Origin: UBA7236 sp964638865
GTDB taxonomy: Bacteria; Bacteroidota; Bacteroidia; Chitinophagales; BACL12
Reading direction: 5' to 3'
DNA length: 18,877 nt
Assembly: GCA_964638865.1 (NCBI GenBank)
Contig: CAZXBG010000080.1
Location: 1 to 18,877, forward strand
The translations under genes and the position numbers were made by a program. The notes beneath the pieces are model-generated. The model saw only the letters and a list, made by a program, of their open reading frames with translations. It made no database searches and was not told where the DNA came from. The stretch's first letter is position 1; every line of letters starts with the position of its first letter. Of this stretch, positions 14,092 through 18,877 are shown piece after piece.

Positions 14092-14874
14092 TTAGGATTT
14101 CATGGCTTCCGATCGCATTTTTTCACTGAGTTCCTTGCCCAAAAACCTGTCGATCCACCCGTGAATTATATATAACAAAGGTGTGAGAATAATTGCAGCA
14201 CCCACCTTATAACAATAATTGACTGTTGCAACAGCAAAAAATAAACTCAAACTCCAGTGTTGTGGCCCCATTACAAAAGCGATATACAAAACAATAAGAC
14301 TATCGAAAATCTGCGATATCACTGTGGAACCTGTGGCTCTCATCCATATATTTCTTTCTCCGGTTAAAAATTTTATCCTATGAAAAACAGTAACATCCAC
14401 AAGCTGACTCACAAAAAAAGCAACAATGGAACCGGCAATGATCCACATTCCCTGTCCGAAAATTGCACTGTAGGCCTTTTGCATATCCGGAACTCCCGCA
14501 TCCACATAACTTGACGACCAAAATCCTGCCGGAGCAAGATTGATTGCAATGTAAACAATACCGAACGCATATAAAATAAATACAATAGCAATATAACTCA
14601 ATCGCCTCACTCCTTTTACGCCAAAATATTCATTTATAATATCCGTCATAATAAATACAATGGGCCACAAAATAACGCCGACAGTAAAATTGAGTGAGCC
14701 TTTTTCTCCGAATAAATTCCAATTAAAAGGTTTCCAGCCAAGACTGTCTTCCAGTGCAAATATTTTCACCCCAATAAATTCTGCAATCAGCGCATTAGTG
14801 ACAAAAAACACACCCAGAATTAGTAACAACATTGCCGGTTTATTTGCGAATGGATTGTGGTGATGGTCTTCCAT
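14092..14874 (-). CDS. yhhQ: Queuosine precursor transporter (VUT/YhhQ family)
   Basis: A 260-residue inner-membrane protein of the VUT family (TIGR00697). E. coli YhhQ imports the queuosine precursors preQ0/preQ1 for tRNA anticodon modification. The family hallmarks are all visible: NALIAEFIGVKIF near residue 27, TVGVILWPIVFIMTDIINEYFG at 64-85, and TGERNIWMRATGSTVISQIFDS at 171-192. Six hydrophobic helices are distributed as usual. The N-terminus is His-rich (MEDHHHNPF), and the C-terminal ~25 residues are charged and cytoplasmic. Length fits the Bacteroidota form, which has a longer first loop (WKPFNWNLFGEKG). No queuosine synthesis gene is in the window, which fits a salvage role. It is 16 bases downstream of the ICMT-like gene on the same strand. 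Confidence 0.92.
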   Translation of the reverse strand: MEDHHHNPFANKPAMLLLILGVFFVTNALIAEFIGVKIFALEDSLGWKPFNWNLFGEKGSLNFTVGVILWPIVFIMTDIINEYFGVKGVRRLSYIAIVFILYAFGIVYIAINLAPAGFWSSSYVDAGVPDMQKAYSAIFGQGMWIIAGSIVAFFVSQLVDVTVFHRIKFLTGERNIWMRATGSTVISQIFDSLIVLYIAFVMGPQHWSLSLFFAVATVNYCYKVGAAIILTPLLYIIHGWIDRFLGKELSEKMRSEAMKS

Positions 14875-14890
14875 ATATCAGATTTAAAAT

Positions 14891-15346
14891 TTAAAGGAAA
14901 GGGAAAAATTTATTTGTTTTTGATTTATATACAGGATAATCCGGAAAATGTTCAGTCAGTTTTTTTTCTTCGTAATTCGTTTTAATTTCAAATAATAAAA
15001 GGATCATTAATGCGATCATTAATTGATCAAAACTATATACCATCATAGCATAACCTAAAGCCACCAAAAAAATACCTGTATATATCGGATGTCTCACATA
15101 TTTAAATACCCCACTTGTGATCAAAATTGCATTTTTTGTCGGAGTGGGCAGCATGGTAAGATTGCGGTTCAATTGAAAAAATGCCATCATAATGAAAAAT
15201 AATCCTAAAAATGCCATTGGTATGCCTACATACTTCCAAACATAGGGTAACATGGATCCAACCGGCTCTGGATGCCACCAATAACCTATAAATAAAAGGA
15301 TTTGAATGCAAACAAATATATAATCCGTTCTTTTTTTCGGGTTCAT
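14891..15346 (-). CDS. Isoprenylcysteine carboxyl methyltransferase (ICMT/PEMT)-family membrane methyltransferase
   Basis: A 151-residue integral membrane protein of the ICMT-like family, which uses S-adenosylmethionine. The AdoMet-binding core is visible: TSGVFKYVRHPIYTGIF (RHP at 85-87) and, after a helix, LLFEIKTNYEEKKLTEHFPDYPVYK (EE at 126-127, two later tyrosines). Hydrophobic helices span about 10-22, 35-57, 93-103 and 107-120. In bacteria the substrates are unknown (small thiols or lipids have been proposed), and prenylated proteins are not expected. The ATG at 15346 is preferred over a TTG at 15364, because MNPKKR is a normal cytoplasmic start and a weak -7 (TAAAGTTG on the minus strand, 15369-15362) overlaps the TTG. 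It is the first gene of an operon with yhhQ. Confidence 0.85.
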   Translation of the reverse strand: MNPKKRTDYIFVCIQILLFIGYWWHPEPVGSMLPYVWKYVGIPMAFLGLFFIMMAFFQLNRNLTMLPTPTKNAILITSGVFKYVRHPIYTGIFLVALGYAMMVYSFDQLMIALMILLLFEIKTNYEEKKLTEHFPDYPVYKSKTNKFFPFL

Positions 15347-15471
15347 AAGCAATTTTAAATACAACTTTACGAATTTTTATTGATATATTGGTATAGGGCC
15401 GAAAACTTAATCTAAAATATGCTAAATACACCTAATGAATTTTAAATTAAAGTAATAGTTTTAAATTTGAC

Positions 15472-15479
15472 CAAGAATC
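15472..15479 (+). promoter_or_regulatory. -7 promoter element TAAATTTG for the DUF4190-like lipoprotein gene
   Basis: An exact TAnnTTTG match 15 bases before the ATG at 15495. The upstream -33 is not evident. The rest of 15370-15494 is AT-rich, without other visible features. Confidence 0.5.
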
Positions 15480-15494
15480 AATAACCCAAACAAA

Positions 15495-16112
15495 ATGAAA
15501 CTCAAACAAAATTATCAATTACTGCTAATTTTCGCTTTAATGATAACAGGTTGTAATTCTTCTGAAAAATTATTTTCCATAAAAAACCCAATTGAAACTA
15601 CACCGGCAGAAATTGAAGTATTAAATTCTGATCCTTCAAGTGAATGGGAATATCAGCCTTCTACATCTACTTTAAATGAAGAATGCGCTAAACAGTCGCA
15701 CGAAATAACCTATTTTACTTCAACTGAGGTAGAACCTGCAGAAATACTTGAAACCGGAAATAACCTGATAATATATATGTGCCCGGAAGTTTTATCGGAT
15801 ACTTTGCCAACACCGAAATGGTTATCCCAATCGCAATTGGCGAGAGAAAGTAAAATTGCGGGAATATGGGGTTTAGCGATATTTTTTTTCCTTCCTATTG
15901 TATCCATTATTTTCGGCATAATTGCACTTGATAAAGGGCGCAGAGCCCAAAGGATAATAGCAAAATCACCGGAGTCGTATATTAACGCCCGTGATGCTAA
16001 GGCCGGAATAGTGATGGGAGCAATAATTATAGGTTTATTTATCCTTACAGCTATTACAATAACCATATACATTTTGGCAGCAAGCGGAATTATCAATTTG
16101 CCCGAATGGTAA
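15495..16112 (+). CDS. Lipoprotein with DUF4190-like membrane tail
   Basis: A 205-residue protein. The signal ends LMITGC20, a good lipobox. A ~95-residue polar, Ser/Thr/Glu-rich stretch follows (about 21-118). The C-terminal part holds two hydrophobic helices (about 121-145 and 169-197) joined by the basic loop LDKGRRAQRIIAKSPESYINARDAKAG. This G(I/L)W...FGIIAL-K-GR...A...AG(I/V)V-G arrangement is characteristic of DUF4190. Lipid anchor plus two helices makes it an inner-membrane protein with the polar segment in the periplasm. The related Bacteroidota proteins are DUF4190-containing lipoproteins of unknown function. It is a single gene 59 bases before prfC. Confidence 0.8.
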   Translation: MKLKQNYQLLLIFALMITGCNSSEKLFSIKNPIETTPAEIEVLNSDPSSEWEYQPSTSTLNEECAKQSHEITYFTSTEVEPAEILETGNNLIIYMCPEVLSDTLPTPKWLSQSQLARESKIAGIWGLAIFFFLPIVSIIFGIIALDKGRRAQRIIAKSPESYINARDAKAGIVMGAIIIGLFILTAITITIYILAASGIINLPEW

Positions 16113-16140
16113 AAAGTATCTGCACTCGCTTTTAATATTT

Positions 16141-16148
16141 TATCTTTG
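16141..16148 (+). promoter_or_regulatory. -7 promoter element TATCTTTG for prfC
   Basis: An exact TAnnTTTG followed by C, 23 bases before the ATG at 16172. A TCTG at 16119-16122 (18-base spacer) is a weak -33 candidate. Confidence 0.5.
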
Positions 16149-16171
16149 CGCCCGCCTTTACAGGTCAGATT

Positions 16172-17770
16172 ATGAGTTTACAGTCAGAGATACAGCGCAG
16201 AAGAACATTTGCCATTATTAGTCACCCGGATGCCGGGAAAACAACCTTAACAGAAAAATTTCTGCTTTATGGTGGTGCAATTCAGGTTGCAGGTGCCGTT
16301 AAGAGCAATAAAATCAAAAAATCGGCTACCAGCGATTTCATGGATATTGAACGCCAAAGAGGAATTTCAGTAGCAACCTCTGTTATGACTTTCGAATATG
16401 AAGGAATTCAGGTTAATCTTTTGGATACTCCCGGACATAAGGACTTTGCAGAGGATACCTATAGAACATTAACTGCCGTTGACAGTGTAATTCTTGTTAT
16501 CGATTGCGTAAAGGGCGTGGAAGCTCAAACAGAGCGCTTGATGGAGGTTTGCAGAATGCGCAAAACGCCGGTTATTATTTTCATTAATAAAATGGATCGC
16601 GATGGAAAAGATCCATTTGATCTGTTGGATGAATTGGAAGAAAAACTGAATATTCGTGTTCGTCCTTTGAGTTGGCCTATAAATATGGGCACACATTTTA
16701 AAGGTGTGTATTCACTTTATCACAAAAAATTAAATGTTTTTCGTCCGGGTTCACAAAGAATTGAGGATGATATTTTAACCATCGAAAATTTAGACGATCC
16801 CTTATTAAATAAAATAGCCGGAGAAAGAGATGCAAAACAGTTGCGGGAGGATGTGGAATTAATTGAAGGCGTTTATCACGATTTCGATGTAAATAAATAT
16901 TTAAGTGCCGATATTGCCCCGGTTTTTTTTGGAAGTGCAATTAATAATTTTGGCGTGCAAGAATTATTGGAAACATTTATTCAAATTGCACCAATTCCTC
17001 AGGCAAGAACTTCCGATAACAGAATTGTTGTTCCGGATGAAAAAAAATTCACGGGTTTTGTGTTTAAAATACACGCTAATATAGATCCGCGTCACCGCGA
17101 CAGGATTGCATTTTTACGCGTTGTAAGCGGTGAATTTGAGCGCAATAGTTTTTATCATCACGTGCGATTAAATAAAAATGTGCGTTTCAATAATCCCTAT
17201 TCTTTTCTGGCGGCAAGTAAAGATGTGATTGAAGAGGCTTATCCCGGTGATGTTATAGGATTATACGATACCGGAAATTTTAAAATTGGCGACACCCTTA
17301 CAGAAGGCGAAGAATTAAATTACAAAGGCATTCCGAGTTTCTCTCCCGAAATATTTAAAGAATTAATTAACCTTGATCCGATGAAATCAAAACAACTGGA
17401 TAAGGGAATTGAACAATTAACAGATGAAGGCGTAGCGCAATTATATACACATACCAGCGGATACAAAAAAGTAGTTGGCACAGTTGGTGAATTACAATTT
17501 GATGTTATTCAATATCGCCTCGAAAACGAATATGGTGCAAAATGCCGTTTCGCTCCAATTCCAATGAATAAAGCATGTTGGATGACCACTACGGACAAAA
17601 AACAATTGGATGAATTTATCCGTTTAAAATCAGAATATATTTATTTCGACAAAGACCACAATCCTGTTTACATGGCAGAAACAAGCTGGGCTTTAAATGT
17701 AGCTCGAGAAAATAATCCGTTTATCACGTTTCACACTACAAGTGAGTTTAAGACCGACGCTCTAGCGTGA
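16172..17770 (+). CDS. prfC: Peptide chain release factor 3
   Basis: A complete 532-residue RF3, the translational GTPase that recycles RF1/RF2 from the ribosome after peptide release. E. coli RF3 is 529 residues. The G domain shows G1 SHPDAGKTT (17-25), the switch region RQRGISVATSVM (61-72), G3 DTPGHKDF (85-92) and G4 NKMD (139-142). RF3-specific segments follow: ALLYGGAIQVAGAVK-like sequence after G1, GFVFKIHANIDPRHRDRIAFLRVVSG in domain II, and the C-terminal GYKKVVGTVGELQFDVIQYRLENEYG. The G1 sequence SHPDAGKTT and the AGAVK motif separate RF3 from EF-G (AHIDAGKTT). The start ATG is directly followed by MSLQSEIQRRRTFAIISHPD. It has its own promoter, and the following 260 bases hold repeats and no terminator I can identify. 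Confidence 0.97.
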   Translation: MSLQSEIQRRRTFAIISHPDAGKTTLTEKFLLYGGAIQVAGAVKSNKIKKSATSDFMDIERQRGISVATSVMTFEYEGIQVNLLDTPGHKDFAEDTYRTLTAVDSVILVIDCVKGVEAQTERLMEVCRMRKTPVIIFINKMDRDGKDPFDLLDELEEKLNIRVRPLSWPINMGTHFKGVYSLYHKKLNVFRPGSQRIEDDILTIENLDDPLLNKIAGERDAKQLREDVELIEGVYHDFDVNKYLSADIAPVFFGSAINNFGVQELLETFIQIAPIPQARTSDNRIVVPDEKKFTGFVFKIHANIDPRHRDRIAFLRVVSGEFERNSFYHHVRLNKNVRFNNPYSFLAASKDVIEEAYPGDVIGLYDTGNFKIGDTLTEGEELNYKGIPSFSPEIFKELINLDPMKSKQLDKGIEQLTDEGVAQLYTHTSGYKKVVGTVGELQFDVIQYRLENEYGAKCRFAPIPMNKACWMTTTDKKQLDEFIRLKSEYIYFDKDHNPVYMAETSWALNVARENNPFITFHTTSEFKTDALA

Positions 17771-18030
17771 CACAGCAAGAAGGACACAAGAATTGAATGC
17801 AAAGCAAAACAAGTTTGCATGGTTGGCATGGTTGCAGGGTTTAGTAAGGAGGTGAAGTCATCCTATCATCGTGAACCTGACTCTCCATTCATTTATCCGC
17901 TGGAGCTTTAGCGAAGGAGGACGGTTCACGATTCACGAATTCAAGAGTCATTTTGCAAATGGGAAGTCATTCGGTCTACGTGTATCTACTCGTTGCTCAT
18001 AACTCATAACTCATTTCATCGGTTTTGTGT
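17771..18030. repeat. Repeat-rich intergenic spacer (candidate dispersed REP-like element)
   Basis: No convincing gene is seen in this 260-base spacer, but it is dense in short repeats. A perfect 10-bp inverted repeat, ATCGTGAACC (17868-17877) and GGTTCACGAT (17923-17932), brackets a GC-richer core. The core contains TCCGCTGGAGCTTTAGCGAAGGA (split: TCCGCT, GGAGCTTT, AGCGAAGGA), itself able to fold. Tandem copies are GCATGGTTG x2 (17817-17834), TTCACGA x2 (17925-17938) and CTCATAA x2 plus CTCAT (17996-18014). The minus strand of the core reads SFAKAPADK, a peptide I associate with recurrent intergenic elements in such genomes. Confidence 0.5.
17868..17932. repeat. 65-bp inverted-repeat unit with perfect 10-bp arms
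   Basis: The outer arms pair perfectly. Inside them CTCTCC (17881-17886 region) faces GGAGGA, and a smaller imperfect hairpin (CGCT/AGCG) occupies the centre. The nested symmetry resembles REP/BIME-type elements. No transposase gene is nearby. Confidence 0.45.
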
Positions 18031-18038
18031 TAACTTTG
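18031..18038 (+). promoter_or_regulatory. -7 promoter element TAACTTTG for the hydrolase gene
   Basis: An exact TAnnTTTG match only 6 bases before the ATG at 18045. With transcription starting about 5-7 bases after the box, the mRNA would be leaderless or nearly so. Confidence 0.45.
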
Positions 18039-18044
18039 ATTACC

Positions 18045-18770
18045 ATGCGTAGAAAAATATTTTTTGTAGGCCTGATGATTATTTGCGTAAATTCCTTTGC
18101 CCAAACTCAAATAACTGCCTACCTCCTACCCGGACAAGGTTCTGATGCACGCATTTTTAAGAATATACATTTTGAATCTTATATTGATACTGTAAATATT
18201 GTTTATCCCATTCCTTTTGAAAATGAAAGTATGACTGCGTATGCATTGCGCATTTCTGAACAAATTGATACAACTAAACCATTTGCTTTAATAGGGGTTT
18301 CGCTTGGGGGGATGATATCTTGCGAATTATTGGATATTATTAACCCTGAAAAAGTAATTATTATTTCCAGTGCGTCTTCCTCAGAAGAAGTTCCAAAAAT
18401 GTATACCTTTTTTAAAACATTTCCAGTTTACAGAGAAATTTCGCCATCCTTGTTTAAATATTCAAGCTATTTACTTCAGCCCCTCTACGAACCCGACCGC
18501 AAACTGGAAAAAGAAACTTGTGTAAATATGCTGCATGCAAAAGATCCGCTCTTTATAAAACGGGCAGTGCATTTAATAGTAAGCTGGGACAGAACCGAAG
18601 CAGATAATGTAAATAAAAACATCATGCATATTCACGGTGATATTGATAATACCTTACCAATAGAAAATGTTAAAGCCGATTTCATTATTAATGGTGGTTC
18701 GCATTTGATGGCATTGACGAAGGCGGAAGAGATTTCGGAGATTATTAATGGAGAGTTGCAGAAGAGATAG
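18045..18770 (+). CDS. Exported alpha/beta hydrolase
   Basis: A 241-residue protein with a signal peptide (MRRKIFFVGLMIICVNSFAQ, cut near 20), so it acts in the periplasm or outside. It has the alpha/beta-hydrolase fold: AYLLPGQGSDARIF (oxyanion-hole region near 28-31), nucleophile elbow G84-V-S86-L-G (LIGVSLGGMIS), acid D201 in HGDIDNTLP (D199 is the alternative), and H220 in NGGSHLMAL. The full Ser-Asp-His triad is therefore present. The protein is small, with a short cap (about 115-185). The substrate (ester, thioester or lipid) cannot be told from sequence. The ATG at 18045 is chosen over a TTG at 18027, which precedes the -7 box and would only add MLTLIT. It stands alone after the repeat spacer. 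Confidence 0.85.
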   Translation: MRRKIFFVGLMIICVNSFAQTQITAYLLPGQGSDARIFKNIHFESYIDTVNIVYPIPFENESMTAYALRISEQIDTTKPFALIGVSLGGMISCELLDIINPEKVIIISSASSSEEVPKMYTFFKTFPVYREISPSLFKYSSYLLQPLYEPDRKLEKETCVNMLHAKDPLFIKRAVHLIVSWDRTEADNVNKNIMHIHGDIDNTLPIENVKADFIINGGSHLMALTKAEEISEIINGELQKR

Positions 18771-18820
18771 TTTGTTGGACAATAGCACATGAAACTTAAA
18801 ATAGTTAATATTTTTTAGTT

Positions 18821-18877
18821 ATGATTAGCAGGTTTGAATCGTTTGAATCGAATGTAAATTACTATCCCGAACGGATA
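18821..18877 (+). CDS. Probable gene start, truncated by the window edge
   Basis: An ATG opens a frame of 19 codons to the last base (MISRFESFESNVNYYPERI). The spacing from the previous gene (50 bases, AT-rich) and the balanced composition fit a real N-terminus. A 9-bp tandem duplication, GTTTGAATC (18832-18840 and 18841-18849), encodes the repeated FES. There is too little sequence to name it. Confidence 0.4.
   Translation, partial: MISRFESFESNVNYYPERI

Noticed and set aside
15710..16096. 128-residue antisense frame opposite the DUF4190-like gene
   Set aside because: It is the mirror of two hydrophobic helices, with no start context, promoter or family resemblance.

Overview
The window is AT-rich DNA from a member of the Bacteroidota, most likely a draft or metagenome-derived assembly. 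Three kinds of evidence agree. The gene families are a SusC/FecA-type TonB receptor with a carboxypeptidase-D-like N-terminus, a PorT-like outer membrane barrel, a LytS/LytTR pair, a GxxExxY protein, a YCF48/Asp-box protein and several SPII lipoproteins. The -7 promoter element TAnnTTTG sits exactly upstream of seven plus-strand genes. Shine-Dalgarno sequences are almost absent. A 100-N scaffold gap flanked by two identical 35-bp ends shows that this is assembled contig sequence. I found no rRNA, tRNA, CRISPR array, insertion sequence or phage gene.

Layout. 1-650: an imperfect ~50-bp duplication, then a GxxExxY gene. 651-1271 (minus): an outer-membrane beta-barrel protein. 1372-2288: a LOG-family nucleotide hydrolase and an unlisted 45-residue membrane protein. 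2393-9018: a TonB-dependent receptor, a LytS-type histidine kinase and a LytTR response regulator in one tight operon, followed from its own promoter by a large lipoprotein with a GH113-like TIM barrel. 9029-10413 (minus): two coupled genes of unknown function, the upstream one interrupted by the artefactual gap. 10453-13642: a run of four exported proteins (beta-propeller, two lipoproteins, Asp-box propeller). 13643-15346 (minus): a Cys-rich lipoprotein, a queuosine-precursor transporter (YhhQ) and an ICMT-family methyltransferase. 15495-16112: a lipoprotein with a DUF4190-like tail. 16172-17770: peptide chain release factor 3. 17771-18030: a repeat-rich spacer. 18045-18770: an exported alpha/beta hydrolase. 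18821 to the right edge: a probable gene start.

How the genes may work together. The most suggestive unit is receptor, sensor kinase, LytTR regulator and GH113-like surface lipoprotein. It looks like a SusD-less, self-regulated uptake or hydrolysis locus, with dyad-symmetric sequences at both of its promoters. The four-gene exported cluster at 10453-13642 has no recognised function as a set. The rest is ordinary housekeeping (prfC, yhhQ, LOG) and family-level hypothetical proteins. I see nothing that proves a wholly new system. The best leads are the fused degenerate-peptidase/GH113 lipoprotein, the likely ATT start at 11316, the collapsible gap, and the repeat island after prfC.
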